64,000 bases of DNA from Diphasiastrum complanatum (GCA_029204225.1 CM055092.1:69968252-70032251), one strand, 5' to 3'. Positions 26,861 to 38,500 are shown, numbered from the stretch's first letter. Program-made: numbers and translations. The notes: generated from the sequence alone by a model not told the origin.

Positions 26861-26960
26861 TTAAGGGGGATTGTTGGAAATTAAGCCTATAGTTGCCTCC
26901 TTGGAATCATAACTTAGACAACCAATTTATTTGAAGGACTTCCGGCTAATCTCCAGCAAA
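26861..26960 (+). mobile_element. Polypurine tract and start of Copia 3' LTR
   Basis: AAGGGGGAT followed by TGTTGGAAATTAAGCC at 26872 is the usual polypurine tract plus 3' LTR start, right after the Copia RNase H stop. The LTR end was not found and similarity to other copies here is absent, so the LTR is probably truncated. Confidence 0.5.
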
Positions 26961-27134
26961 GGGTAACCAATCCCATCATAATTTCAATTGCAGATGTTAA
27001 GTTTAATAACTTGAAGTCATTGAAGATTTGGCCATACAATTGGGACACACTCCTCGTTAAGGAGCGGCAGACTGCTTTCAAATGTCCCTCACGGATCACC
27101 TGCAGTTATCTAATCCATCATCACCCACACTCAC

Positions 27135-28200
27135 ATGGAGAATCTAGGTGTCAAAACGCCTACACCCACCTCTCCATCTGCTAGCTCATCCCCAAAAGAC
27201 GCACTTGCACAATTGGAGACAGGCCAACAGTTGCCCTCCTTCACCGCATCACCCACACTATCTACCCACATGCACAGTAGCCCGACATACCAGCCCCATC
27301 CATTCTTTTCCCATTTTTCAATTCACTTCTCCTATCCATACCCCTATCCGTCCAGTCGTCACCTCCCCCATCTCATCCGCTATCATAACTTCCATCGTTT
27401 CTCCCATCTCTACTCTCGCCATCACCACATCATCCCCCCTAATTGTCACTGTTTCACTAACCTCTTTTCCCATTTGCCCCAAAATCATTTCCACCATCGT
27501 CGGCTCTAACTACCTCCATCGTCACCCCCACTGTCACTGCCATCTCCACCGCCACGGTTCCACCCATTACCACTGTATCCGTCACCACACCGCTTCCACT
27601 CCCCCATCTTAACTTTGCCGTCTTCGAACAGCTGGGATCCTCAAGCGCTAGGTTGTTGGACTACCTTAACGGGACTCCAGCAACAACTCCACCAGTTGCT
27701 CAACGAACGAGCTCCTGAGCAGTCTTGCGGCCAATTAGTGGCAAAGCAAACACTATAGAGGCCTTGACTGATCAGGTCTTGTAGCTAAAAAGAGAGCAAG
27801 AAAAGAGAGAGCTGAGAGCCAGGTATAGGTCCACAACAACTCAATGACCAGCTCAAGAAAGCAGAACTTGCAGACATGTTTAGCTCGTGTCCAAACTTCA
27901 GACCGAACTCGTCCAAGAAAAGACCGCACGACAAACGTACCATTCTAACCGCCAACACTTGGTGTTGAAAGCTATGAGCGTGAATCTCTCAAAGCCAAGG
28001 AGAGATCACTCAAGTGACTATATCTGCACTTTGGAGCATGATGTTTCCAAAGAAAAGACGGAGATGCAGAGAGCCCAAGCCAACTTTGCAACCCAAAAGG
28101 CGGCCTTGAAACTCAAAGTCTAGCAAGTAGATCAACAAGTGCAGACCATCCAAGCTGCAATGGACCAGATGGTAGCCATGGCTGGCTACCAAAACTTGCG
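27135..28200 (+). pseudogene. Low-complexity/coiled-coil ORF remnant, possibly retroelement gag
   Basis: 27135-27600 is strongly C-rich and codes proline/serine/histidine-rich peptides in all frames. 27780-28190 reads LKREQEKRELRARYRST, SKLQTELVQEKTARQ and ALKLKV..VDQQVQTIQAAMDQM, which is charged and coiled-coil-like, with stops between segments. Proline-rich then coiled-coil is a common gag-like layout, but no zinc knuckle or homologous motif is visible. The role is unknown. Confidence 0.3.
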
Positions 28201-28239
28201 TAGTCGGTTGCCATTCACTAGGGTGTCAAATCATCTTCC

Positions 28240-28690
28240 ATACACGTGTTTCAAAATAACTACTCCGTAGAACAGTATTTTTTTCACTTTGTAAGGTCCT
28301 TCACCTATGAATTTTAATTTACCTTTGATCAATTTGGTCTTATACATGAATGCTAGATCTCCTTCCTTCAGATCTTTTTCTGTGTAAATGGTAATCATGC
28401 CATGCCTTGCGACGAGCTTTCTCTGTTGCTAATGCATGGATTGCCATCAATCTGGTTTCACATAGTTTATACAGATTCTCATGATGCATTTGTAAGGATT
28501 TCACATCATCCAACCATTTTGTTGCTGCTATGTGTAAGGCCATATGGTACCAAAAATTCTATCGGCATAACTGCATCTTGTTCCATTAGAGGAAGTTTAA
28601 ACACAAAAAGGGCCTTTTGTCAAGATTTCTTTTTCATTTTTTATTCACTTCTTTTGTAAACCTGGCCCAATAGTTTCTTGACATAGTGGC
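28240..28690 (-). pseudogene. Ty3/Gypsy integrase C-terminal fragment
   Basis: The minus strand encodes AVMPIEF, then LYKLCETRLMAIHALATEKA, RRKAWHDYHLHRK and, after a frameshift, GDLAFMYKTKLIKGKLKFIG. This matches the layout of plant Gypsy integrase ends (EAVMPIEF...R..L..LE..R..A......q.r....D......F..GdLvl.Y). The integrase core (DDE) is absent. It is another truncated piece, inverted relative to the surrounding plus-strand remnants. Confidence 0.7.
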
Positions 28691-28819
28691 TTTAACGTAA
28701 CGTTACTTCTTTGAGTCATATTTTGAGTCTACACTAAAAATGGCATAACTTTTGATTGCTAGATCAGAATGATATATTAGATATTATTACGTCTTGATCG
28801 TCTATGACAGATCCGACAG

Positions 28820-29231
28820 TGGCCATTTGCTTCAGCAGGTTCTTGAATTGGGTGATGTGATTCTGCAAGGAATCACCATTCGCCATTTTGAGAGAGTCAA
28901 ATTTCTTCCTGAGATGTAACTTGGAAGCTATATCTCACACTTCGAATAGTGTGCTCAAGATGTCCCAGACTTCTTTCGATGTCTGGGCCTCGGATACATG
29001 GCCGATCTGGGTATCCGTAATGTCAAGGATGATCAACGCGAAAGCCTTTCCATCCTTCAACTTCCATTTGGCAATTGCTGCGTCGTCTGCTTTGGGTTTC
29101 CCTTTTACACCTATAACAACGTCATACAATTCTTTAGCCATTAGTACAGTTTTCATCTTAAATTTCCACAGATGGTAATTGGCTCCATCAAGCTTTTCCA
29201 TGATAGGACTAACTTTTCCTTGGGAATCCAT
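28820..29231 (-). pseudogene. Ty1/Copia gag N-terminal fragment
   Basis: The frame starts MDSQGKVSPIMEKLDGANYH then LWKFKMKTVLMAKELYDVV, KAFALIILDITDTQIGHV and TSKEVWDILSTLFEV. After a stop at 28935, other frames continue LHLRKKFDSLKMANGDSLQN and ITQFKNLL. This is a Copia gag of the DUF4219/UBN2 kind, related to but distinct from those at 15673 and 56200. The start codon and first 98 residues are intact; the rest is shifted and the zinc knuckle is missing. Confidence 0.85.
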
Positions 29232-29299
29232 GTGGAAGATTAGTCTAGGTGATAGGAAAAACTATCAGTGACCTAACTATGAAAATCTAGTACTGGATT

Positions 29300-29570
29300 A
29301 CAGAACAAGAAGACAATTACTCTAAAACCAAAAGTAGCTAATTACTAACACAATATCAAAAGTACCAAACTAAGTACCAAAAGTACCAAGTTAAGTATCA
29401 AAAACAGCTAAAGTACTAAATTAAGTATCAAAAGTAGCTAAAGTACCAAGTTAAGTACCAAAATCAGCTAAAATAGTAGATCGAGATCTAAAACCAGCTA
29501 TAGTTGCAAATTAAGAACCAAAAGCAACTAATTACTACCATAATACTAAAAGTACTAAAAGTAATGAAAT
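29300..29570. repeat. Degenerate short tandem repeat (AAAAGTACCAAGTTAAGTA)
   Basis: Irregular repetition of strings such as AAGTACCAAGTTAAGTA and AAAAGTAGCTAAAGTA fills about 270 bases directly upstream (minus sense) of the Copia gag, probably inside its leader or LTR. Confidence 0.7.
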
Positions 29571-29899
29571 TCATTAAACCTACGATGCTTAATTTACCCT
29601 TTCTCTTGTGGCTTGAACGATCATCGGCCGCAGCTACCATCCTCTCAAGCGATTCGTCAAGCTGTGAATGTGTGGTTTATGATTCATCCATGACCCCCGT
29701 TTTCGTTGGTGATCTGTTGTGGTAACTGGTCCGTGGCCCTTTGTGTATGTTGGGAGGTGCGCTCGATGTCTCAGGATTTTCAGCAGTGGCCTTAGAAGTG
29801 GCATTGCACTTCCTTGCAAGTGTCCTCATCTTTTATGGTAGATGATCGAGATCAATTTTGAGGAATGCAAGAATATGTTTCAAACAAAAGGCAGCAAAG

Positions 29900-30140
29900 A
29901 ACAAAACGACAACAATGAACTGATAGCAGAGAGGAACGATAGTAGTGAACTGATCTAATAGAAAGCCAACGATAGCAATGAACTAATAGCAGAAAGGAAC
30001 GATAGCGATGAACCGATCTAGCAGAAAGCAAGATAGCGATGAACTGATAGCAGAAAGCAAGATAGCAACGTGAACCGATCATAGCAGAAAGCAACGATAT
30101 GTTCACTGATAGCAGAAAGCAAGAATAGCAATGAACTGAT
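29900..30140. repeat. Tandem ~33-bp repeat (GAACTGATAGCAGAAAG)
   Basis: About seven imperfect copies of a unit containing GATAGCAATGAACTGATAGC and AGAAAGCAA or AGAAAGGAACGA, alternating GATCTAGCAG and GATAGCAG variants. No coding role is seen. Confidence 0.8.
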
Positions 30141-30144
30141 CATT

Positions 30145-30840
30145 TGGAGGGCAAAGCATTTATTATCCAAATTCAAATTAGATAAAGTAGGCCCATGATT
30201 GTCAAGGATGCCTTCATTGCATTAACTCGTGGGACCTATCAAGCTCCAAAGTGTGAGAGATGTACTACCATAAGTATTGTATTAGAAATATAAATTATGA
30301 GGAATCAAATCCACAAAGATTGACATATACTACCAAAAGGTACTATGACAAATGGTTTTTTTTTTGTACCATCAAAACATGCTTGCAGCCTGGTATTAGC
30401 TCATGTATGCTTTGTGGCTACAACCTAGCATGCAGACTTAAACGTGTAGTAAACAAGCTCACTTCCCAACTCTTCAAGTCATATGATTCAATGGTTGTCA
30501 CACAAGTGTGGACTTAAATGTGCACTAGCTAGCTAGCTTCTCAACTCTTCAAATCATATAATTCAATGGTCGTCACACACTTGGTGTCACATTTGTCTAT
30601 GTGTAAAGCCCTCCTATGTTTGTGAAGCCTTAACCAGACAAGGCATTATGGCCATTGGCAAGGAATTATGGCCATAATGGCTTAAGCAAGCTGATCGGGT
30701 AGCAATAAAAGGAAATGATCAAGCTTTACACTAGATAAAGCTCTTGTCACCCATACATAATTGTCGTTCGGCAGATTTTAAAGCCCTTTTGGGCCCTATA
30801 TTATTTTGCATAATATAGGGCCCATCCTTTTTTGAAATCC
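30145..30840. other. Non-coding, no gene seen
   Basis: Contains a short direct repeat (CTTCAARTCATATRATTCAATGG at about 30474 and 30546) and an inverted pair GGGCCCTATATTATTTTGC / GCATAATATAGGGCCC at 30791-30824. No protein or RNA gene was recognised. Confidence 0.4.
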
Positions 30841-30857
30841 GAGAGAGAGAAAGCGCG

Positions 30858-30944
<87 letters not shown>

Positions 30945-31281
30945 AAATGCCAATCATGCGGTTTGAAATGTAAATAGCTTGTGTAGGCACAGTGGTGGGA
31001 GCTCATCAATAGTTGTTTTGGCTTTCTTCATGAGCCATTCTATAGCTTTATTGGGCTGATCATAGCCAAGTCTATCCTACACATCATAGAATTGAATGGC
31101 TGTGGGAATAGATAACCTTACTCTTCTGTCTCTAGGACCTTTTGATGTATTCACTTTGCTATGACGATCTTTTCCTCCCATCATCGGACGGATCGTTCTA
31201 CTTACGTCGTTTTTCCTAACCGAGTTTGTAGATAGTTCAAAATTTTGCAATTTTGAACGAACTCTTCTATCACTAAGAAAC

Positions 31282-31327
<46 letters not shown>
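30858..31327. repeat. (AG)n microsatellites
   Basis: AG tracts at 30858-30943 and 31286-31327. Between them, at 31232-31255, lies a perfect inverted repeat GTTCAAAATT/AATTTTGAAC with a TTGC loop. Confidence 0.9.
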
Positions 31328-31331
<4 letters not shown>

Positions 31332-31365
31332 CAGAGAAAAAAAATCAGCCGCAAACCGTCAATTA

Positions 31366-31492
31366 CGTGAGGTAATGGTCCATTGGTCGGATCATTATCA
31401 CAAATAATCCAGTCCCGGGCAGCTCGTGGCCTCCGCCATCGCTGCTAGTCCCAGATTATTTGTGGTAATGGCCATTACCTACTACATAATAA
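31366..31492. repeat. Small foldback element
   Basis: The left arm (GGTAATGGTCCATTG...CACAAATAATCCAGTCCC) is mirrored by the right arm (reversed GGTAATGGCCATTACCACAAATAATCTGGGACT) around a GC-rich centre. A length of about 125 bases and facing arms suggest a MITE-like insertion. No target duplication was confirmed. Confidence 0.45.
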
Positions 31493-32093
31493 TAATATGA
31501 TCCATCCCAAACACCATATCATCTATGCCTTTTGGCGGTTGAGGTTGAAAACAAATACATATACTATCTCCATAGAATCCTGAAACGAATATTACGGTTT
31601 CTCCTCTGATGCGAGATGACATGGGTGAACCTAAACGTGAGCTTTCGTGTGTTGCCAGAACATCTATTTCGGATAATGTGTGAGAGGCGAGATGTTGCCT
31701 TGCAAGATACCTGTGGACAGAAAGTACGGGATATTTAGAGAGCCCATGTGCTCACGAGATACGAAGGAGAGAGCCCTCAGCTTGGGCCAGGGATGTCTGC
31801 TTGAAGTTGACAGCCTGCTAGGAGTGATCGTTGACAGCTTCATAGCTTGTGAGATGGGCTTTGCCTGGAGTGAGCAATCGCTAGCTCACGGAGATGTGAA
31901 AAGCTTGCAAGATCTGAAAAGATTCGAGAAATGGCTATGATTTCGCTGTCATACCAGATTTTCGCGTGGATGTCTCCTATGCTACTCTCAGGCGGCATAT
32001 GAGTAAAGGCATCTAGAGAAAATATGTGACAACTTTTGTTGTCTGTGGGAGTTCTCTTCGGCTTCGAGTCTCGAGCTATACCTGATACCTCCC

Positions 32094-32116
32094 TCCTTCC
32101 TTCCTTCCTTCCTTCC

Positions 32117-32194
<78 letters not shown>

Positions 32195-32235
32195 ACTTTC
32201 TCACTCTCCGGCGCACAAACACACACACACAAACA
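32094..32235. repeat. Compound (CCTT)n(CT)n(CA)n microsatellite
   Basis: (CCTT)n at about 32094-32120 runs into CT units to 32168 and CA units to 32192, with more CA at 32219-32230. Confidence 0.95.
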
Positions 32236-32274
32236 CAATATGTTGATATTCCAGCAGCAAATCGCTTAAGAAGC

Positions 32275-33310
32275 CGACTTGCCACGGATCCACTTTTTTT
32301 ATTTGCTCTAGTGAATTGACAAAGCAACAAGTTACAAGATAGTTTTTTCTTTCACTTATAATAAGATCATGTTGTGATGTTAGTTGTAGTACAAGCTCCA
32401 GTCTTGTTAATCTTAGATTTCTTCAAATTGTCTCTTGGAGACTTGAGACTTGATATCAAGTCTCTTGGAGACTTGATATTTATTTGACCCTTTCCGCTTA
32501 AGAAAGTTGTGCTCCGATCAAACAAGAGGATCTATAAAAGAATGAGTTTATAATGAGACACACCAATGTTGGGTAGGTATGTTGTTTTTTCTACTACCGT
32601 CAAGTTTAGGTTAATGATATTTCTAAAGATGAATATAATCATCAATTTTAGATAAGTAAAAATCTCCTATGTTGATTTACCTCTTTCTTGGTTATAAATA
32701 TCACCAAAAAGCTTAGTATTACTTGGTTTTTGGTGGTAACATGGTGACCAAAAAAAAGAGAAATGACATGGAAACCCATTTTAATTTGTATTAAAATGGG
32801 AAAAAATTAAGTGCCTTTACTTGAAATGCTTTGCAAATTTTATATTTTCATGCTAAAAAAATATCTTTTTGTGAAAAACTAAAATCATACTAAAAAAAAT
32901 TAGATATAAAATTTTATCAACATATTCAATTTTGCACATATTTTAAATTAATTAATAATAAATAAGATCATTAAATATAAAAATACCAAAATCAACAAAA
33001 AAATCTATTTTAATTATTTGAGAAATTTCTGGTAACACATATTTTGCATGAATACAATATAAATTCAAGTTAATATTTTTTAAAAACTTAAATTTTTTAA
33101 AATAATAATTTGTACAAATTCAAAAAGATTTTTGCAATTTAGGTCTTTAATATATTGTCATTCCAGAACAACATTCATTGAAATAAACATTTAGTAATTT
33201 ACCTTATAGAGTAACATTGAAAAATAAATTTTAAAATATTTGAAAATATTTCAAGTAACAAATAGTATTAAAAAATGTAAATGAATTTAAAACCTTCATG
33301 CCAAAAAAAT
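32275..33310. other. Very AT-rich spacer downstream of methyltransferase gene
   Basis: No coding signal is seen. A perfect 20-bp palindrome GAGACTTGATATCAAGTCTC lies at 32445-32464 next to direct repeats of TCTCTTGGAGACTTGA. The stretch 32800-33310 is extremely A/T-rich and contains the 3' flank of the minus-strand methyltransferase gene. Confidence 0.4.
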
Positions 33311-33317
33311 TTGATAT

Positions 33318-34822
33318 TCATATATTCAAAATAATCAAATGAGAACACTGTTCCCAAAAGTCATCAAGATCATTGACATCTTTGCGCTTTTTTGGAGGTC
33401 CAACCTCAATAGAAACTATGACAACCTCTTCCACGGTTTCCTCTACAGTTATAACATTATAATCTTGAACTAATACATTTGCAAACTCCCCTATGTCACC
33501 CACTTTTCCACTAGCGGGAGGTTGTGGTTCTTTTGACAGTGGAATTACAGAGTCTTCGTCAGATTTTATAGACTTTCCTACCTCAGTTAATTCATCTAGC
33601 AAAACTGAAATAGACTTCATTCGCATTTTTATAAATTCTACTAAACTAGAATCTAATTTTACAGCAGCCTGCACATGCCTGTCTTTTTGCATAGCACATG
33701 CGCTTGTAGTGCCGCTACCGCTAAACAAATCTAAAACCCAATCTGTTGGGTGTGAAAAAATCTCAACAAGATGATTAATTAATTGTTGTGGCTTTTGATA
33801 AGGACAAGCCACAAAACATGTCATCGGATTTTTCAGTGACAGCATCGAACATTTGCCATCCAATGAATAATAACCAATGGTTATGTATTCAATCTCGTTG
33901 CACAACCGTGCACCACCAGCATTGCAAACATTGGGCTTGTACCTACAAAAAAAAAAGTAAATTATTAATTTAAACAATTATTTATGTTATGCTAAGCATA
34001 GAAGAGTAAAAGTAAATTATTATTTTAATTAATGATCTATGCTAAGCATAGAATATTTAAAAATTAAAACAAATAAAGTTAAGTTTTTAGAAAGTTAAAG
34101 ACATACCATATAGCATTTTCAATCCCAACATTGCAAAAAGTTAGAAGAGCTTTTTGCACTGAAGCCGGCTGCCAACTTGATTGGAATATTACAACTCTCC
34201 AAATAGGAGAAGTTGTGATTTCAAGAAATCCTTGCATCACACTATGGATCTCAGTGAATTTGAATGGAGAATCATCATTTAGAAATTCTTTCATCTGAAA
34301 TCCGTAGGGGATGTCTGCTATGAAGAGTGTAGGGTCTTTTTTTAAAAAAAAAAGTGAAATCTCCCTACCACATGGTTGATCATCGACACATTTCGGGAGG
34401 AAAGTCTCTGTCATGGAAAGAATACCTTCTTCCGAAATATGGGCGGTAGAGACGCTAGGTTCTCCTGGGCACCAAGCGATAGGAATCAGGTCAATCATCA
34501 TAAGTGGGATGATGGGTGTATCAATGTCTGTAGAAGATGGTAAAATATCCACATCTTCTACAGTGGTTTCGATATGACAAAGGTTGGAATCAGCACAGTC
34601 CACAATGGCTAGTTCTTGACCCCAATTTATTATGTCTGTGGATCTCGTATAGTGGCCTCTTGGTTGGATCGGGACACTCTCTGATTCATCATAAGTTATT
34701 GATGACCAATCATCATAAACTTTAACTGGCTTGACATGGCCAGTTGAGTCAACAGTGACACGTTTGTTGTGATTGCCAAAGGTTATTTTGTTGTGCTTCC
34801 AATCTTGGACAATGTCTGCCAT
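33318..34822 (-). CDS. Beta-class DNA methyltransferase (N6-adenine/N4-cytosine type)
   Basis: Two exons, 34822-34107 and 33942-33318, join through a 164-base GT-AG intron (donor ATG|GTATGT, acceptor TTTTTGTAG|G) and restore NAIW-YKPNV. The product is 446 residues. Motif IV-like TLFIADIPYG (34301-34315 for DIPYG; the family usually has DPPY) precedes EYITIGYYS, YQKPQQLINHLVEIFSHP and motif I VLDLFSGSGTT (33705-33725), then QAAVKLDSSLVEFIKMR. Motif IV before motif I is the beta-class order of N6A/N4C DNA methylases, which transfer methyl from S-adenosylmethionine to an exocyclic base amine. Residues 1-150 have no clear domain, but the start (VQDWKHNKITFGNHNKRVTV) looks like the end of a Gypsy protease, in frame with the remnant at 34829. 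The C-terminus is V/E-rich, ending KKRKDVNDLDDFWEQ. The true start could lie upstream but for two stops. Activity is unproven because of the DIPY change. Confidence 0.8.
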
Positions 34823-35038
34823 CTAGAATCAGGGTGTACCAAGAAGGAGTTTATAAGTATTTGCATCTTCTGGTAAGTCTAAGATGACACAATCGATTAC
34901 AAATTTGACACCTGCTATTCGAACATTTATATTTGATAAATGACCAGCAGGGTCTGTAACTCGTTGATCAGCCATGTGAAGTTTGTAGCATGGTTGATCG
35001 AGGGTATGTGTGAAGACTCTCAAGCATTGCCCCTAAGA
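34823..35038 (-). pseudogene. Ty3/Gypsy retropepsin C-terminal half, in frame with the methyltransferase
   Basis: The minus frame reads LRVFTHTLDQPCYKLHMADQ, then NINVRIAGVKFVIDCVILDL and YKLLLGTP. The flap-to-C-terminus pattern ending hhLLGTPW is that of retroviral-type aspartic proteases of plant Gypsy polyproteins. The catalytic D(S/T)G half is missing, cut at the LTR junction at about 35038. The frame then meets TGA (34829-34831, where the family has TGG, tryptophan) and TAG (34823-34825) and continues unbroken into MADIVQDW of the methyltransferase gene. It is therefore either a fusion polyprotein that gained two stops or an accidental join. Confidence 0.7.
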
Positions 35039-35502
35039 TGAGGATAGAAGAACACAATTACAGAGACTATGGAGCCAAACCGCCCAACCAATCCTAGATC
35101 AAACCTGGATCTAGCCCCCAAGCCATGCCATGTGAAGCAAGTGGAGAAGAGAGAAACTGGTAACCTAAACCCAATATGTCGACTGGAGAATCCCCACCTC
35201 CTTATATAGAGAGTAGAGTCATGTGCATGTTACCATGCAATCTCCATGTAGGTCAACTATAAATAGATCACATCTCTTCATGTAATCCTCTTGCCTATAT
35301 CCGTCACACAAACATGCAATACTCCATATGTCTCAATTAGAGTGTCTGGGTCCTCTCAAGGTAATTACTCACAACCAGGCCTTGACATGGAATTAAATCA
35401 TAGTGTGACCAATAATCTCGAGTACTGGAGGGCCGGTCTACCATATTAGGACTATTCTAGGCCCTTAACCGAATATGGCCATAACATTCGTCCCTCCTTA
35501 AA
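35039..35502 (-). mobile_element. Ty3/Gypsy LTR with upstream polypurine tract
   Basis: On the minus strand TTTAAGGAGGGACGAA (complement of about 35487-35502) precedes TGTTATGGCCATATTC, starting at 35486. The segment matches the plus-strand LTR at 57317-57840 across most of its length, including TCTCTATATAAGG, a TATA box near 35210. The copy ends at CATCTTAG, where the retropepsin fragment begins. The purine tract marks it as a 3' LTR of an element to its right, but it also places an LTR promoter pointing into the protease-methyltransferase frame. Confidence 0.75.
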
Positions 35503-35509
35503 CTGCTTC

Positions 35510-36720
35510 TATCCTTAAAAGCTCCAAAGAATAGGAAAGAATTATGGTTCTTTTAACTTTCAGTATAAACCGAGAAAATCATTATTCTGAATCTGACTTT
35601 CATATCAAACAAGTACTCAGAGAAAACTGTTTTCAACCGTTAATCTCTGTTCTGAGGTACAAATTCTGGTTTGGAAAAGTACATTAAGAGATAGGCATGC
35701 CCATCAGATGGATACCACAACTCCACACCTGATCATGTGACCTAAACAGAAGAATTAACATGGTTCAATATTACATTCTGATCCTTTCAGGTTAATGATA
35801 AGCTTCAAATCCCCATGGATCCAAGAGCATTAACTCTAGGAACAAGCTTCTATCAATTAACATATCCTATGTAATCCATGTATCAGATTCTACTTCTAAC
35901 ATCACAATTGACATCCAAAACTGCGGATACCTCCATGGTTACAAAGATATAGATTATGAATTCAACTAAATTAATTCTATCCAAAAAATTAATATCTGGT
36001 ACTAAGCAATTATTTACTGGGATTACAAAAATCCTAACTACGAAATACATTTCTTGATCACACTTACTACCATTGATGTCCACTCTTCTTCCCTCCTTAG
36101 AATTTTCAGTTCCCTGAAAATCAATTCCAGCTAAGGTACTAAGAAGACGTAACGTCATTATTAAATGTTTAAAGACAATTATTGTAGGAAAAAATCTGAA
36201 ACAATCTCATTTCTATCCTATACCTGGGCTGAATTATCGATATACAAAAATCAGCTACTAGTATAAACCCAGACCTAGTCTGATCCTTTGCATATCATTC
36301 ACCATAGGATTTAACTGGAAATGAAATCAGTTTTATACTTTTGATCAATTCTTATCAATCACCAATTCTCCAATAAAATTGGATTGTTTCTTTTTTTATT
36401 GACTGGTTTGGCATTACTCCGTCAGTATTAACAAAACTATCCAAACTTAAAATACGAAATTGCATGAATGGAAATCCTACCAATAGGATTTCGGAAACTC
36501 TTAAATTGTATCCAAACAAGATTTAATCCCAAATCATTAATTCTTCACAAGCTTACAGATAGTAGGCCTATGACATGCATATGTGGCCTTCTACACAAGT
36601 CTATGGTAGGCCTATGTGGCTTGCCACCTGGCAAACCCCAAGCTTGCATGGTTTGCCATGTGGAAAGCCTACATGACAGGCCACAATGAGGTGACCTCTG
36701 GCCACATTCGATCTATGATT
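35510..36720 (-). other. Presumed Gypsy 3' body, no recognisable protein
   Basis: The sequence upstream of the LTR on the minus strand should be the 3' part of the Gypsy element. A 91-codon minus frame (36158-35883) has no motif I recognise. 36540-36700 is a CATG/GCCA-rich stretch with repeated AGGCCTATG and TGGCAAACC-like strings. Confidence 0.3.
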
Positions 36721-37440
36721 TGTGGGGGAGAGTTGTTTTCTTAAGGGGCCACTTTATTTTTATGTTTTTGGGGGGAGAGGTGGGGGGGAGTTAGGGGAGG
36801 AAGGGGAGGATTTAGCCTCCCCACACATTCTTTTTTTTAGGGTGGGGGAGAGGGCTACATCTCCCCACCTCTGTCTCTCCCCCATTTATTTGGGGGGAGG
36901 GAGGTGGGCCTTGGTACAACCCCACTTTACATTTTCCACTCTCTCGGCAACATGGAGGGGCAAGCGTAATGCGTCGTCTCGTAAAAAGTTGAAAATAAAA
37001 AGAATGTTGTGCCATAGACCATGGGGAGGGGAAGGATGGCTAAGTATATAATCAATTGCCCACTCTGAGCATCATCCACACGTCTCGACCACAAGCCGCC
37101 ACCCAAATTGTGATGACGTCGTTTGCCTGAACACATCCTTCGTGCCAGAAGGGAAGCCATTAGGGCACGCACACATGCGCGCGCGCACCACATCCATCGC
37201 CCGTGCTTGAAAAAATATTTGGGTTGGGGACAAAGCCCCTCCCAAATTTTAAAAATCAAATAAATATAAGGGGATTGGAGGGTCAAGGTCTTGTACTCCA
37301 TAAATTGAAAAGAAAAAAGACGACAAAGATAGGAAAAGAAAAGAAGCCTTTTCCTCAAATGGGAATATGCTTGCCGCAGACACATTTGGGGTTGTCCAAA
37401 ATGCCCCCTCCATCCGTCCTCCATTGAGTATATTCTCCCA
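36721..37440. other. G-rich and mixed spacer
   Basis: 36720-36960 is full of GGGGGAG/CCTCCCC strings with CTCCCCACC-type inverted motifs. 37040-37440 has no recognised gene. Overlapping open frames on both strands are low-complexity and not supported. Confidence 0.3.
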
Positions 37441-37446
37441 ACACGC

Positions 37447-37637
<191 letters not shown>

Positions 37638-37639
37638 TA

Positions 37640-38500
37640 TGTTCTAAAATATAATTCTTCTTAGTGTAACATTCGCATCCAACCTCCCCCCCCCTCCCAC
37701 AAACATACACACACCATGCATGCACACAAACACACACGACACTCTATATAAATGAAACATTATGAAACCATATGAGCATTAATATTGCCAAAATATCTTT
37801 TCAACATCGCCAAGACGAGAGGAGCATGTGTCTGCAATGATTGGATCATGAACTTGAGAGAATGGATCTTGATGATCTTGCCCTTCAAATGTGGGCTCGA
37901 TCCAGGACGCCTAGGAAGGTGTCTCAGAATTTTGGTGAGGATCTTTTGCATTCGAGAATTATGACTCAGCAACTGAAAGAGCATTCATTGATCGAACAAT
38001 GCTTTCCAAGGAAGAAATAATGGATCGAGGAAAAAATGAAAAGGAAGACTCTAAGAAGAATATAAAAAAAAAAATCTTCTCTCACTCTTCCTCAAGATTA
38101 TCAAAAAACTTAATCTTGATTTGTTCTTTATTCCTCAAGAATCTTAAAAATCCCAAGATGACCCTATAGGCATGTGAATACTCGATCCATTCATGAACCC
38201 CTAGCATGTCAACTCCTCTAGAATCAAACCAGTAGAGGTTACTAGAAATACCATTTCTTGAACAAGTGCGGGTCTGTAGTGATTGGCACACTGCCACTAA
38301 GTTGATTTCAAAAATTATTGGCAGATCAACAATGGAGTGCTCTATCAAGCAGTGATGGAGGTTGATGAAGGGGGTGCGCTGGAGATAGATAAATGATTGT
38401 GTGCATACCTTTGTAGTAAATGATAAAGAACACTCACAAATAGCTAGGATTCAGATTGGGAAAGGCTCATGGCTATACAGGTCTATGTAGGGACATCATT
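37640..38500. other. No gene recognised
   Basis: Short minus-strand frames (37984-37760 and 38348-38082) carry no motif. The words QHSIVDLPIIFEINLVAVCQ-like in 38340-38280 did not lead me to a family. Confidence 0.3.

Noticed and set aside
31680-31940. 86-codon ORF MRGEMLPCKIPVDRKYGIFR...
   Set aside because: No recognisable family, no clear splice partners or promoter. It could be an exon but I cannot support it.
35883-36158. 91-codon minus-strand ORF upstream of the Gypsy LTR
   Set aside because: It has no motif of integrase, envelope or chromodomain and many stops around it.
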